From a virus, in the IMG/VR virus record IMGVR_UViG_3300023284_001620, positions 1 through 34,317 of that record: 34,317 nt of DNA; one strand, written 5' to 3'. The position numbers and the translations under genes are program-made. The stretch's first letter is position 1, and each line of letters begins with the position of its first letter. This document shows positions 8,161 through 16,305 of the stretch, piece after piece. Below the pieces are notes generated by a model, which saw nothing but the letters and a program-made list of their open reading frames with translations, made no database searches and was not told the DNA's origin.

Positions 8161-8310
8161 TTATCCTGATTTATCGGGTATGTCAGCAAGAACACGAAGA
8201 GCATTCCCCGCGTTGAGGGCAGCCTGTGAAAACTGAAGCGCCTGCAGCGCGTTGTCTACTTTTTCAGCCTTCTTGATAAGTGATTTGACTTCGTCAAAAA
8301 GTTCGGTCAT
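8161..8310 (-). CDS. Hypothetical small helical protein
   Basis: A 49-residue frame (MTELFDEVKSLIKKAEKV...), an amphipathic helix with Ala and Leu repeats. GGAG lies eight bases before the ATG. Codon pattern and spacing between portal and polA fit a real small gene. Function unknown. A stem-loop (ATTGGGG paired with CCCCAAT) lies just downstream, before polA. Confidence 0.5.
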   Translation of the reverse strand: MTELFDEVKSLIKKAEKVDNALQALQFSQAALNAGNALRVLADIPDKSG

Positions 8311-8389
8311 TGGGTTCTAGCTCCAATAAAGAGTTACCGCTTGTATTAGTGGATAATGGCGCGGCAACATAACCATTGTACATTTTCAT
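8294..8389 (-). CDS. Possible very short peptide gene
   Basis: An open frame of 31 codons (MKMYNGYVAAPLS...) follows the portal stop. GGGGAG is well spaced for the second ATG (codon 3). It overlaps the next small gene by 17 bases. It fills an otherwise empty 85-base gap, but so short a frame may be chance. Confidence 0.3.
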   Translation of the reverse strand: MKMYNGYVAAPLSTNTSGNSLLELEPNDRTF

Positions 8390-8395
8390 TCTCCC

Positions 8396-9823
8396 CTAGT
8401 CGAAGGAGTCTTCAACGTCTACTTCTTCTGCAACGCCAGCTTCTTCAAAGTTTCCCAGTCCTTCGGCCTGTCTCATCCAGTTCTCGTTCAGTATAATATC
8501 CCCATTTTCCACTGGTGCCAGTCCTAGTTCCGCTCGCTGTTCGTTTATTGTCTTGAAATTTCTTACTTCACGTTCCCTGATTTCCGCGTCGGTTTTCCTG
8601 TCTTGGTTCATACCTACAAACTCTATCCTGTACCTCGGATCGATTCTGTCTATCACACAGAGGTTCAGCTGGTTCGCAAAGAAAGTCAGTAGGGGTTTCA
8701 GACCTTTTTCCTTTGAACTCTTCACCTTCGGCATTTGGCTTGATTCAAAGGTCGTCCGTGTTCCTGACGCTCCTATCTGCCAGTTTATCTCCGTTGGATC
8801 AATTTGGTACACCCCGCACGCTTGTTTCACCAAAAAGTCAAACAGTTGGGCATACTCCATATCCTTGTTCGACCTGTCCAGGGTCAACCAGTCTACATCT
8901 GCATCTTTCCCAATCTGCAGTACCGGGGGACGCCAGTATGAGGAGGCATTTCGGATTGCTTCCCTAAAGTCTCGCTTAAAACTGTCCACCTGAATATTAT
9001 CGGTTTGTCCTTTTATAACCAGTACGCCTTTTTGTGTCCCTCCTGCAGTTAGCTGGCCGGCGTTAAATTTCTCCGTGTTTAGAATCGTTGTCACCGTCCT
9101 AACCAACATTTCTAGTTCTGACATTCCGTACCCTGATAGACGAATATCCGTTTGCGGGTTTCTCACCCCAAACATCATTTGCTTGTCCAGGTATTCCGTT
9201 ACAATTCTTTCCTGCAAAATTTGTACGTAGTGAACCTCGTCCTCCTGTGGAGGAATAGCATGCTCGAGGGATGCCTTGGTTCTTCGAATTGTTGCCCCGT
9301 CCAGTCCTACCAAATACGCCGGTTCGTCGTTTCGTCGGTACACGATCTCTGCACAGGCCTGGTCCATCGTCAGAGAATCTCTCATGTACTTTCTGCTGAG
9401 TGTATCCAGCAGGGGTTCTCCGTATCCTGGTATTCCCGCCCTATAGATAAACTGACTTAGGTTCCTTGTCTCTTCTAAATTTTCCTCTGCCTCTGGATCT
9501 TGTGAGACAATTTTGTACCCAAAGTCGTAGGTTGATTCTTGCGGCACCATAAATGACGCAATTTGGGACAGTCGGGTTTGCACTATCGACCCTATAATTG
9601 GGTTCGACGACATCGCCCTCAGTTCATGAAAACTTAGCGCCGTTGACGTTTTGTTCAACCAGGCTCTTCCTACAAAGAGCGACAGCGGGTCGTAAAAAGT
9701 AGATTCTGGAGAAGCAGCCCTCTCCTTCGCATCCCTTAGAGCTTTCTCGATTGTCTGCTCTACTATCGCTGCCCCAAAGGAGTCCCCGATAATATGCCGT
9801 ACTCTCTGACTCATGCTCGGCAT
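8396..9823 (-). CDS. Portal protein
   Basis: The 475-residue protein lies directly downstream of the large terminase (one small gene between), the standard place for the portal. Segments fit the HK97/SPP1-type portal family: an N-terminal helical region; SNPIIGSIVQTRLSQIASF; the central LSGYGMSELEMLVRTVTT; the strand GVLVIKG; and the stem or crown region QACGVYQIDPTEINWQIG, followed by LKPLLTFFANQLN. The portal is the dodecameric ring through which DNA is packaged. The C-terminus is acidic. AAGGAAG lies seven bases upstream of the ATG. Confidence 0.88.
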   Translation of the reverse strand: MPSMSQRVRHIIGDSFGAAIVEQTIEKALRDAKERAASPESTFYDPLSLFVGRAWLNKTSTALSFHELRAMSSNPIIGSIVQTRLSQIASFMVPQESTYDFGYKIVSQDPEAEENLEETRNLSQFIYRAGIPGYGEPLLDTLSRKYMRDSLTMDQACAEIVYRRNDEPAYLVGLDGATIRRTKASLEHAIPPQEDEVHYVQILQERIVTEYLDKQMMFGVRNPQTDIRLSGYGMSELEMLVRTVTTILNTEKFNAGQLTAGGTQKGVLVIKGQTDNIQVDSFKRDFREAIRNASSYWRPPVLQIGKDADVDWLTLDRSNKDMEYAQLFDFLVKQACGVYQIDPTEINWQIGASGTRTTFESSQMPKVKSSKEKGLKPLLTFFANQLNLCVIDRIDPRYRIEFVGMNQDRKTDAEIREREVRNFKTINEQRAELGLAPVENGDIILNENWMRQAEGLGNFEEAGVAEEVDVEDSFD

Positions 9824-9835
9824 TTCATTTCTTCC

Positions 9836-10018
9836 TTATTCTTTACAGAGTTCTGGGGTGCATGGAACTAATATCGAGTTTACCCCTCGCAAGAACAAAC
9901 AAGCTCCACATACCATCGTTCCTCGATAAGTCATTGGCTGTGGGTATTCGCAATCCCTTGGACAATGTCCGTGGACAACTTTATGAGCTTTACGCCATCG
10001 TTGGTAGTGTCCTCTCAC
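9836..10018 (-). CDS. Small Cys-rich protein between terminase and portal
   Basis: A 60-residue protein read from a GTG at 10018 with an AGGTGATGG site. Cys residues form a possible zinc site: HCPRDCEYPQP, VCGACLF and a C-terminal CTPELC. It is basic at the N-terminus. It lies 18 bases after the terminase stop. Function unknown; metal binding is an inference from Cys spacing. Confidence 0.5.
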   Translation of the reverse strand: MRGHYQRWRKAHKVVHGHCPRDCEYPQPMTYRGTMVCGACLFLRGVNSILVPCTPELCKE

Positions 10019-10036
10019 CCATCACCTATTTAGTGT

Positions 10037-11524
10037 CTAGTCCCAAGAAACTTGGAATCTACTTGTTTTCGACGCGCAAAGCGCGTGCCACATTGCCATC
10101 ACTACATCGTCGTGAAAGCTCTCGTTCCCTATTCGTCCTTTCCTTTGCACCACCCCGTTAAATTCCGTTACCATCTGGTCTGTTTGTGCTTGGTCGAACG
10201 ATGTTTTGTACGGGAATCTCCACCTCCCGTTCTCGAATTGTGGTCGAAACGACAGTAACCCGTGTTCCATCGAGTTCTTTCCCGAGTGGGTCACTGTATT
10301 TCCTGACAGTGGTAAAGTTGTCTTATTTGCGAAGTGCTCCCTATAAATTCCCTGAAATAAGTTGTCCTCCAAACAGCCTGTCGTTACCTTATATAACTGG
10401 CAGAATAATTCTATCTGATGTAGTTGCTCTTGCAGCGTGTCGGGCCTCTTCCTCCAGAACGCCAGTGGCGTGAAAAGCTGTAGGTCCTCGTCAAATTCCA
10501 CCACGTACACCACCGTCCAGTCCCCATCCGATGAACCTGGCACTGAAAAGTCCACTCCCATGTAGACCGGTTTGTCCCCCGTATAGGATTGCACATATGA
10601 GAGGTTTTTGTCCTTCAGCGGCTCGAATAGTGACGGTGGAAAAATCGTTGTTTCGTCTGAGAGCGGTTCGTTCTGGTATTCCTTCGCAAAGAAGAGTGGG
10701 GTCATCGCCGCTCTTCTCTTTATTAGGTCCTGGTAAGAGTACCTCTCTGGCCAGAGTACTTCTTCCTCCTCCTCGTCTATAATTGCTTGTAGTTTCTCTC
10801 CATTAAACACGTCGTTCTTTTGCAGGTCGTGGTAAAGATCATCTACTGCCTGCGCGGTCCCCACCACTACAATTTGTGAGGTAAACCCTCTTTGCCTCGC
10901 TTTTAGCGTTCCCTTATCCGCCAAAGGAAACACCACTTCCCAAAAATATTTCTTGATCGCCGCTCTTGCTTCTGCCGTCTGAGAGTTCTTCTCATTCAGC
11001 ACGTCATCCAGTATTACCAGCTGGGGATGTCTCCCTCGAAGAGGGGAGCCTATTCCCTTTACCCTAATTACCTTCCGATTTGTCAGTCGTACTTCAGTTC
11101 TTGAGAAGAAGTCTTGCCGGTTCGCCGGAATTAAGTAGTTAAGGGAGGGGTTCTCCGCCAGACACCCCTTGATTTTATCTAAGTTTTCCACTGCTGAGGG
11201 TTGGTCTGCACCTAAAATAAGCACTTCCTTACACCATGGATCGTACTTTGTTTTCCACAGGGCATAGGCCTGCACCAAGGACATGCTTTTTCCGTGATCC
11301 CTTGGCGCCATTTCACAGACATTTAGGTTCTCTTTTAGTCTGCTCCACCACTTCCTGTGATGGGGTCCAATCTCCATCCCCAATTCTACCTTCTGGAAAA
11401 CCAAGAAGTCCACTCGACACAGGTCTGCGATTGCACTCCTAAGCACCGGAGCTCCCAGTCTTAAGAGGGCTTCGTTTCCCGTTGGGGCATTAGTTGATAG
11501 TTCTATCGTTGGGGTCAGTGTCAC
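10037..11524 (-). CDS. Terminase large subunit (DNA-packaging ATPase/nuclease)
   Basis: At 495 residues it has the usual length. The N-terminal ATPase shows a Walker A-like motif, MAPRDHGKSMSLVQ, and Walker B, PQLVILDDVLN. The C-terminal RNase H-like nuclease shows MGVDFSVPGSSDGDW (first Asp), TGCLEDNLFQG (middle acidic residues) and FHDDVVMAMWHA (last Asp pair). It powers DNA translocation through the portal and cuts the concatemer. Its start overlaps the end of the probable small terminase by 35 bases. No insertion or frameshift is seen. Confidence 0.95.
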   Translation of the reverse strand: MTLTPTIELSTNAPTGNEALLRLGAPVLRSAIADLCRVDFLVFQKVELGMEIGPHHRKWWSRLKENLNVCEMAPRDHGKSMSLVQAYALWKTKYDPWCKEVLILGADQPSAVENLDKIKGCLAENPSLNYLIPANRQDFFSRTEVRLTNRKVIRVKGIGSPLRGRHPQLVILDDVLNEKNSQTAEARAAIKKYFWEVVFPLADKGTLKARQRGFTSQIVVVGTAQAVDDLYHDLQKNDVFNGEKLQAIIDEEEEEVLWPERYSYQDLIKRRAAMTPLFFAKEYQNEPLSDETTIFPPSLFEPLKDKNLSYVQSYTGDKPVYMGVDFSVPGSSDGDWTVVYVVEFDEDLQLFTPLAFWRKRPDTLQEQLHQIELFCQLYKVTTGCLEDNLFQGIYREHFANKTTLPLSGNTVTHSGKNSMEHGLLSFRPQFENGRWRFPYKTSFDQAQTDQMVTEFNGVVQRKGRIGNESFHDDVVMAMWHALCASKTSRFQVSWD

Positions 11525-12113
11525 TAAGACCTACCTCAATCGCACCTTCAAGGATCAGTTGGGTCAATGCCTCTGATGCAGCGTCAGTTAACTTGAATGT
11601 TGTAGTATTTTCCAGCGCATCTGCCGCCATTGCCTCTGCCATCAATTCTTGTGGCGTCTTCTTCATTGCCTGCAGCGCTACCAGTAGCTTCTGCAGAGTT
11701 TCCATCTCCTGCCTTATTCTCCTGTCCATATATCTTGAGTTCCCTTTCTGCTTTTCCTTCTCTCCCCTCACCATCTTATCTATTCGAACTTTTTGTGTCA
11801 GGATCTGTGAGGTCATTTCCTTCACCAGATCTATGTCTACCTCTCCCCCGTACTTCTCTATCAATTCCTCCGCCCATGTCAAGCTCACCTTGAGTTGGGT
11901 CTTCTTAAAATTCCTCCACAGTGTTGCCGACGGAATACGGTGGTTTCCCTCCCGTCCCTCCAACCAGTCCGCTATTTTATGAAAGGCTACCCCTTGCAAG
12001 CGCATCGCAATTATGTGCTCGCAGTACTTGTTCTTCCTGATCGAACAGTTCTTCGGCAGTCGTCCTTTCACCAGACGAATCATCCCTTGGGGATCAGCTA
12101 ATTTATTTGCCAT
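11490..12113 (-). CDS. Probable terminase small subunit
   Basis: Read from the ATG at 12113 (MANKLADP, with GAGGGTG upstream; a longer reading to 12200 would overlap the previous gene), the protein has 207 residues. The N-terminal part contains a helix-turn-helix (about residues 25-70: IIAMRLQGVAFHKIADWL followed by PSATLWRNFKKTQ), then a long charged coiled-coil segment and an Ala-rich C-terminus. An HTH plus oligomerisation helices directly upstream of, and overlapping, the large terminase is the expected layout of a small terminase, which recognises the packaging site. No direct sequence match to a named family is claimed. Confidence 0.62.
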   Translation of the reverse strand: MANKLADPQGMIRLVKGRLPKNCSIRKNKYCEHIIAMRLQGVAFHKIADWLEGREGNHRIPSATLWRNFKKTQLKVSLTWAEELIEKYGGEVDIDLVKEMTSQILTQKVRIDKMVRGEKEKQKGNSRYMDRRIRQEMETLQKLLVALQAMKKTPQELMAEAMAADALENTTTFKLTDAASEALTQLILEGAIEVGLSDTDPNDRTIN

Positions 12114-12133
12114 CAAATCACCCTCGAAATAAT

Positions 12134-12340
12134 TCACTGTTTCCATTCGTCCATGATGGACTGCATTTCCTTCACCGCTACTCCTGCAGTTTGCAACCAT
12201 ATGGCACGTTCAATTCCATCAAGCGGCAAATCATCCCAATTATCGGCCATATGAGAATTGTGCATCTCTTTAGCAAGCCTCTCCAAAATTACTGTCCAAT
12301 CGCGTTCTATCCTGGCCAATGTGCCCTCGTTTATGCTCAT
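12134..12340 (-). CDS. Hypothetical small helical protein
   Basis: A 68-residue acidic helical protein (IERDWTVILERLAKEMHNSH...) ending 20 bases before the small terminase start. Its ATG overlaps the stop of the LAGLIDADG-like gene (ATGA), so it is probably coupled. No domain is recognised. Confidence 0.5.
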   Translation of the reverse strand: MSINEGTLARIERDWTVILERLAKEMHNSHMADNWDDLPLDGIERAIWLQTAGVAVKEMQSIMDEWKQ

Positions 12341-12888
12341 TCAACAAAAAAGATAATTAGCCCCAAGGCCACAACTAAAATAATAACTACTAGACCTGAC
12401 CAATCCCATCGACCGTTACGTGGTTCTTTACAGTAGAAACAATTCTGTCTACCCCTCACCCAAACATGAACACCTAGAGAGCACATAATTGCTCCCATCG
12501 CTTGGGCCTTATATTTTGATCTTAACATCAGTACAGTCTCCCGATTATATCTCTTAGTCTTTCGTCCCATAAGGACCACATTCTCCCCTAAAAGAAACAG
12601 ACTTTTCTTTCTAATTCTAACGAAATAGGTCTTCGGAGCAGTGTTCCATCCTTTAATCCCACACCCCATCAATAGCTTGTTAAATCTTGTCCCCAAAATT
12701 AGGTTCCAATGACTGTAATACCTATTCCATCTAACTCTCCTAGTTGACCTTAACCTCTTTGACGCCTCATAAACCTTCACAAGATCCTCTTCATTCCCAC
12801 AGAGTACAAACTGGTGATAACCTTGGTTGGAACGATAAAAGCCGTCTCCAAACCAGTACCCTACTAAATATGCAAAGTCTTTATTCAT
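12337..12888 (-). CDS. LAGLIDADG-like protein fused to a zinc/TM tail
   Basis: The 183-residue protein starts with FAYLVGYWFGDGFYRSN, a good LAGLIDADG motif. QFVLCGNEEDLVKVYE and LLMGCGIKGWNTAPKTYF follow, as in the alpha-beta core of homing endonucleases. A second LAGLIDADG motif is absent, so it is either a single-motif (dimeric) or a decayed enzyme. The last ~55 residues differ: LGVHVWVRGRQNCFYCKEP is a mini zinc-ribbon-like segment, and GLVVIILVVALGLIIFFVE is a membrane span. This suggests fusion of an endonuclease remnant to a small membrane protein. Freestanding, not in an intron that I can see. Confidence 0.55.
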   Translation of the reverse strand: MNKDFAYLVGYWFGDGFYRSNQGYHQFVLCGNEEDLVKVYEASKRLRSTRRVRWNRYYSHWNLILGTRFNKLLMGCGIKGWNTAPKTYFVRIRKKSLFLLGENVVLMGRKTKRYNRETVLMLRSKYKAQAMGAIMCSLGVHVWVRGRQNCFYCKEPRNGRWDWSGLVVIILVVALGLIIFFVE

Positions 12889-12891
12889 TAC

Positions 12892-13497
12892 CTAGTGGAG
12901 GACCCTGATGTTTAAATTCTTCTCCAATAGTAGTAGGAGTCCTAGGTGGTTCGCCCACTTCTCTGGCTCTTTCCTTTCCATTGCCCCCAGTCGCCTCTTT
13001 GTCTTTACAAATATCCACTTCACGCTTGATTGTCGAATCCCGTATTTCTTCCCCACCATTTCTTGGTTGGTATAAAACAGCAAGTCAAATAGTATATTTC
13101 TTTCCCTCTCCTTCAAAAATGGGATCTGGTTTATCAGGGGTCGTGGATCAATCGTTATCAGAATCATAAGGTACGATAGTTTTACTAGTGTCCTTCGATA
13201 ACGGTACGATACCGTTGGCTGGCTTAGCTCTAGTAATTTCGCTATGTCCTTTTGGTTCTTCTTTCTGGAGTAGGCCAGCCAAAATATTTCTGCTTCTAAT
13301 GGTGGCAAGTATTGTAAGAATTCTTCTGGGTCGAAGTCAAGGTACATTCCTGACGGAAACAGGTCCGCCAATTCTGTATGATCCATCCAGTCCAGGTCCG
13401 CCGGGTCAACCTGAAAAAAGATTTCCCTTTGGTACACTGTACCGAGGTTCTCGCTCGCAACTATTCCTTGGGTTGCTGCGATCCTCTTTGTACTCAT
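12892..13497 (-). CDS. Sigma-factor-like / tandem HTH DNA-binding protein
   Basis: About 201 residues from the ATG at 13497 (GGGAG and GAGG upstream). The central part, LPPLEAEIFWLAYSRKKNQ followed by KDIAKLLELSQPTVSYRYRR, looks like sigma-70 region 4, with an HTH. A second, similar unit (PFLKERERNILFDLLFYTN, then EMVGKKYGIRQSSVKWIF) follows. The N-terminal 60 residues are acidic and show no region 2. It could be a phage sigma-like factor or an anti-termination or late-gene regulator for the packaging and head genes just downstream. Activity is inferred only from the HTH. Confidence 0.5.
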   Translation of the reverse strand: MSTKRIAATQGIVASENLGTVYQREIFFQVDPADLDWMDHTELADLFPSGMYLDFDPEEFLQYLPPLEAEIFWLAYSRKKNQKDIAKLLELSQPTVSYRYRRTLVKLSYLMILITIDPRPLINQIPFLKERERNILFDLLFYTNQEMVGKKYGIRQSSVKWIFVKTKRRLGAMERKEPEKWANHLGLLLLLEKNLNIRVLH

Positions 13498-13518
13498 CCT
13501 CACTCCCTAGTCGGGAGC

Positions 13519-13869
13519 TTACACCACAGCTAAATAGTCTCTCTCAAAGACGTCTCTTGTTGGTGCTCCCCATCGTCCGTCTCTATCACCCGGCGCTCTT
13601 ACTAATCCGTACATCATACTCTTGTCCATCCATTGCTTTTCTTCGCTGTCATAGTATCTTACTGTCAGTCCTGCAGCTTCCAGGAGTTCTATTAGTTGGT
13701 CTTTCGTCTCCCTCGTCCATAGTGTCGTTATTGTATCCATTACCAGATAAGAAGGATCAACACCAACTGTCACCTCCTCTGGCGTCCGCACATGCAAAAA
13801 ACAGACCGTCAACGGGCCTGATATCTCTGGTAGGACCGCAAACGTCCTGCTTTTCCTCACCGTAGTCAA
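13519..13869 (-). CDS. Hypothetical protein, 116 residues
   Basis: Probably starts at a TTG with AAGGG about eight bases upstream; a GTG three codons later is an alternative. Mixed alpha/beta composition with KDQLIELLEAAGLTVRYYD, typical of a small helix-strand unit. No family is recognised. It lies 22 bases before the sigma-like gene. Confidence 0.5.
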   Translation of the reverse strand: MTTVRKSRTFAVLPEISGPLTVCFLHVRTPEEVTVGVDPSYLVMDTITTLWTRETKDQLIELLEAAGLTVRYYDSEEKQWMDKSMMYGLVRAPGDRDGRWGAPTRDVFERDYLAVV

Positions 13870-13910
13870 AGATTATCCCTTTTCTTTATATACCATGGGA
13901 CTTATCTTCT

Positions 13911-14039
13911 TCAATACGTCATTCTTCTCCGCTTCTTTCTCTTTTTCTTCTTATGTACCGCTTTTTGTAGTAAGCCACTTCCTCCCACCACTAAACTGAG
14001 TTTGTTAGCCAGCAGTACCACTAGTTTCGGGCTTTTCAT
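13911..14039 (-). CDS. Small protein with Lys/Arg tail
   Basis: From the ATG at 14039 (AAGGGAAC upstream) a 42-residue protein: a hydrophobic N-terminal segment (KLVVLLANKLSLVVGGSGLL) followed by a very basic tail (HKKKKRKKRRRMTY). It could be membrane- or DNA-associated. A longer reading to 14102 lacks a good ribosome site and overlaps the preceding gene. Function unknown. Confidence 0.4.
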   Translation of the reverse strand: MKSPKLVVLLANKLSLVVGGSGLLQKAVHKKKKRKKRRRMTY

Positions 14040-14041
14040 CG

Positions 14042-14368
14042 TTATAGTTCCCTTTGAAAAGGAAATAAATCCACCCAATCTGATCCTACTGCCACTAAAC
14101 AAGATGTAAACTCATCTGGCATCACCGTCATTGACCACGATGATTTGTCTTCAGTCATGTATAACTTCACATCAAATCCTCCCGCCTTTGCCGAAGCTAC
14201 CACTCGTTCCTTATTAAGATTTGCTATTGAAGTCCACTGCAACGCTGGCATACAAATAATCTTTGATGGCACTGTCATCGTCTGCGAGTGTCCAATTTCT
14301 GTTAGGGCAACTCCACCAATTATTGTCCCAAATAGAATCCAAACAGCAGAAGGGAGAGGGATTTTCAC
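14042..14368 (-). CDS. Small protein with N-terminal membrane anchor
   Basis: Best start is the GTG at 14368 (GGGGGAGG just upstream), giving 108 residues with an N-terminal hydrophobic anchor (VWILFGTIIGGVALTEIG) and a soluble domain. An ATG reading to 14488 would overlap the structural gene by about 100 bases and is rejected. The ribosome-binding stretch is part of a hairpin (14351-14377), so translation may be limited. Function unknown. Confidence 0.45.
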   Translation of the reverse strand: MKIPLPSAVWILFGTIIGGVALTEIGHSQTMTVPSKIICMPALQWTSIANLNKERVVASAKAGGFDVKLYMTEDKSSWSMTVMPDEFTSCLVAVGSDWVDLFPFQREL

Positions 14369-14377
14369 CCTCCCCCA
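14351..14377 (-). promoter_or_regulatory. Hairpin covering the ribosome-binding site of the 14042-14368 gene
   Basis: On the minus strand GGGAGGG can pair with CCCTCTCCC across a short A/T-rich loop containing the GTG start. It lies 14 bases after the stop of the structural gene upstream, so it could be a weak terminator, a processing site or a translational lock. Confidence 0.35.
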
Positions 14378-14390
14378 ACCTACTCGCCGG

Positions 14391-14801
14391 CTAGACGTTT
14401 GTGTCTGGCTCAATGACAACTTGGATATTCGATTCCCCGTTGGTCGTAGCGCCACCCGCTCCAACGAGTTCGATCGTGTCCCCTTCATTCACGATGTTGT
14501 CCGCAGTATCCTGTACGTCAACCGTATCCACGTCCGCCACCGCTCCCGCAGTTTCATTCGTTACCGTCGCAATGGTTGCACCACCGTTGACATTGACTGT
14601 CGTGGCGCTGTCCGCCGTCCCCGCTACCACGTTCGTCACTCTCGTAACGCTTCGAACTCGACCTTTTACCGGTGACACCAAATGTTTAGTGTTCGCAGTG
14701 ACATCGTCCATGACAATCGGACCCAAAACTGGTGCCAAAATTCTCGCGGCAGCATCCGCATCGGCGTACGGATCCACCCCTCGTCTTAATGGATTTGGCA
14801 T
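14391..14801 (-). CDS. Probable virion structural (decoration-type) protein
   Basis: 136 residues, rich in Val, Thr, Ala, Asp and Gly with few aromatic residues. This is the composition of beta-sandwich decoration or fibre proteins (TRVTNVVAGTADSATTVNVN, then DTIELVGAGGATTNGE). Preceded by a strong GAGAGGAAGAA site, implying high expression. It lies upstream of other small virion-like proteins. The structural role is inferred from composition and context only. Confidence 0.5.
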   Translation of the reverse strand: MPNPLRRGVDPYADADAAARILAPVLGPIVMDDVTANTKHLVSPVKGRVRSVTRVTNVVAGTADSATTVNVNGGATIATVTNETAGAVADVDTVDVQDTADNIVNEGDTIELVGAGGATTNGESNIQVVIEPDTNV

Positions 14802-14860
14802 TTCTTCCTCTCTTTCGTTTAAACAGTGTACTCGACTTAACTTTGTAGCAATAGTCTAAC

Positions 14861-15373
14861 TCAAGCACCTTCCTGGGTTAATTTCACCCGTTCCGCCAGC
14901 CCTATTAAAAGTTCCCCCGAATCTAGGTCTAACAGTCCTGTTCTTCCTCTTACTTCCAATAACAACTCGTCCATATGCCACTCTAGTCCCGATTCCTTGT
15001 TTACTTCCTCTAGGGCAATTTGTACTTTTATCCCTCTCCCCTTCCTAAACTCCTCCACTTTTTGCCCAAAAGCCGACATTCCACCTTTTGTCAGCTCGTG
15101 TAATAGTTCTTCTGTTTGTTCCGCCTCCATTTCCAGCACGTGTCCCGCATGCTCTGCGTACTCCTCTGGGGTCATCGTCATAGGGGTTACCAGTAGGAAG
15201 TATAGGATCTTTCGAAAGACCTGCTCCTTGTCTTCTCCCTCAAACTTATGTTTCCCAATAGTTACGTAGTACCCACCGAACGCCTCGCCTGCTCTTATAT
15301 CCGTAGTTTCCGCCAGCACCATCACGTACTCTAAAAAGTCTGCTGCAAAATTAACTACTGATGGTTCCGCCAT
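14861..15373 (-). CDS. Hypothetical acidic protein, 170 residues
   Basis: A strongly acidic, mainly helical protein with long Glu-rich helices (EEYAEHAGHVLEMEAEQTEE). A very strong GGGGGGATTACG site precedes the ATG. No domain is recognised. It lies among small genes ahead of the structural gene; a tail-assembly or chaperone role is possible but unsupported. Confidence 0.55.
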   Translation of the reverse strand: MAEPSVVNFAADFLEYVMVLAETTDIRAGEAFGGYYVTIGKHKFEGEDKEQVFRKILYFLLVTPMTMTPEEYAEHAGHVLEMEAEQTEELLHELTKGGMSAFGQKVEEFRKGRGIKVQIALEEVNKESGLEWHMDELLLEVRGRTGLLDLDSGELLIGLAERVKLTQEGA

Positions 15374-15398
15374 CGTAATCCCCCCCAGTATCCCCTTA

Positions 15399-15587
15399 TC
15401 AGGAGCTTAGTGCTTTACCCACTGCTCTCGCATTATATCGGGCTGTGCGCATCGAGGAAAATCCTCCCGCCGATGCCCCTAATAGCTTGCCCTTCTTAAA
15501 GAGCCTCCATCTGACTTTCCCTCCCCGATCCGAGTAGAACGTCAGTTCTACGTCCGAAGTCGGTTTTTTCCTCTTGGTCTTTGGCAT
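15399..15587 (-). CDS. Small YegP/DUF1508-like protein
   Basis: Starting at the ATG at 15587 (GAGG upstream) the protein has 62 residues. The core LTFYSDRGGKVRWRLFKKGK with LLGASAGGFSSMRTARYN resembles the DUF1508 (YegP) repeat, whose usual form is 'yRWRLka.nGeiia.s.eGY.sk..a..gi'. The N-terminus is basic. Function of the family is unknown. Confidence 0.5.
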   Translation of the reverse strand: MPKTKRKKPTSDVELTFYSDRGGKVRWRLFKKGKLLGASAGGFSSMRTARYNARAVGKALSS

Positions 15588-15604
15588 TAGTATTCCTCTT
15601 GGTT

Positions 15605-15790
15605 TCATTTGTAGGATTCTAGTGTTTCGATAGTCTCGACGATTTCCATCATCTCCTCTATCTCTTCTGGGTCTAAGTTTTCCCCCGCAGTCTTGTGTTG
15701 GTCTAGGGCTAGGTCCACGTCTTCAGGTGTTCGTGTTTCCTCCGCCTTGTCCTTTAATTCCTTGAGGTAGATTTTCAGTCCGTCGTCCAT
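15605..15790 (-). CDS. Hypothetical small acidic helical protein
   Basis: 61 residues, highly acidic, probably two helices (MDDGLKIYLKELKDKAEE; DPEEIEEMMEIVETIETLE). The ATG touches the stop of the previous gene (TGAATG). Function unknown. Confidence 0.5.
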   Translation of the reverse strand: MDDGLKIYLKELKDKAEETRTPEDVDLALDQHKTAGENLDPEEIEEMMEIVETIETLESYK

Positions 15791-16072
15791 TCAGTGCAAG
15801 GAGTAACTGTCCCCCTCCTGCACCTCCTCTACCGCCCAGTGGGTCGAACTCCAAACCTCCACTGCTCTCACACAGTATTCCATTGGTAGTTCTGGGTCTC
15901 CCACCTGTTCCCTTAAAAAGTTCGCCAGGTCATCCATGTCCAAAGAAAAGTCTTCCCCATTCGGGGAGAACTTGGTATCCAAAGAAAGAAAAGCGATGGT
16001 CATCCTTGCTTGTCTGTCAAACTCAGATAGGAACTTTTCCCTGTCCCCTTCTGCCAACACCTGTCTGATCAT
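15791..16072 (-). CDS. Hypothetical acidic protein, 93 residues
   Basis: Soluble alpha-helical protein containing SLDMDDLANFLREQVGDPE and a C-terminal AVEVWSSTHWAVEEVQEGD. It overlaps the end of the DUF6496-like gene by 50 bases in another frame. The stop is adjacent to the next start. Function unknown. Confidence 0.5.
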   Translation of the reverse strand: MIRQVLAEGDREKFLSEFDRQARMTIAFLSLDTKFSPNGEDFSLDMDDLANFLREQVGDPELPMEYCVRAVEVWSSTHWAVEEVQEGDSYSLH

Positions 16073-16298
16073 TTTCTATTTCCACTACCAATAAAGAGAT
16101 CTCCCCCAGAGTTCTCTTTCCTCCCAAAATTAATGCCAGGTTCCCTGTCAATGTTTTCTTCAATTTCTTTCGCTTCTTTCCTCCCTTTGCTATATTTAAA
16201 GCTGCAGCTACAGCTTGCGCTCGGGGTTTCCCCGCACGGATCATTTCTCGAATGTTCGAGCTGATCGTTTCCTCCGAAGATCCTTGTTTTAGTGGCAT
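16023..16298 (-). CDS. Small DUF6496-like phage protein
   Basis: 91 residues. The N-terminus MPLKQGSSEETISSNIREM followed by AGKPRAQAVAAALNIA is the pattern of a common phage orphan family (MPxKxGxSxxTISxNIxxL, GKPxxQAVAIAL; DUF6496 type). The remainder carries a Lys/Arg-rich stretch (KGGKKRKKLKKT) and the segment SLLVVEIE, which also occurs at the end of the neighbouring gene. AGGAAGAAA precedes the ATG. Function of the family is unknown. Confidence 0.6.
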   Translation of the reverse strand: MPLKQGSSEETISSNIREMIRAGKPRAQAVAAALNIAKGGKKRKKLKKTLTGNLALILGGKRTLGEISLLVVEIENDQTGVGRRGQGKVPI

Positions 16299-16305
16299 TT
16301 TCTTC

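Noticed and set aside
14042-14488. 148-residue reading of the membrane-anchored gene
   Set aside because: Its first 40 codons overlap the structural gene out of frame; a GTG at 14368 with GGGGGAGG fits better.
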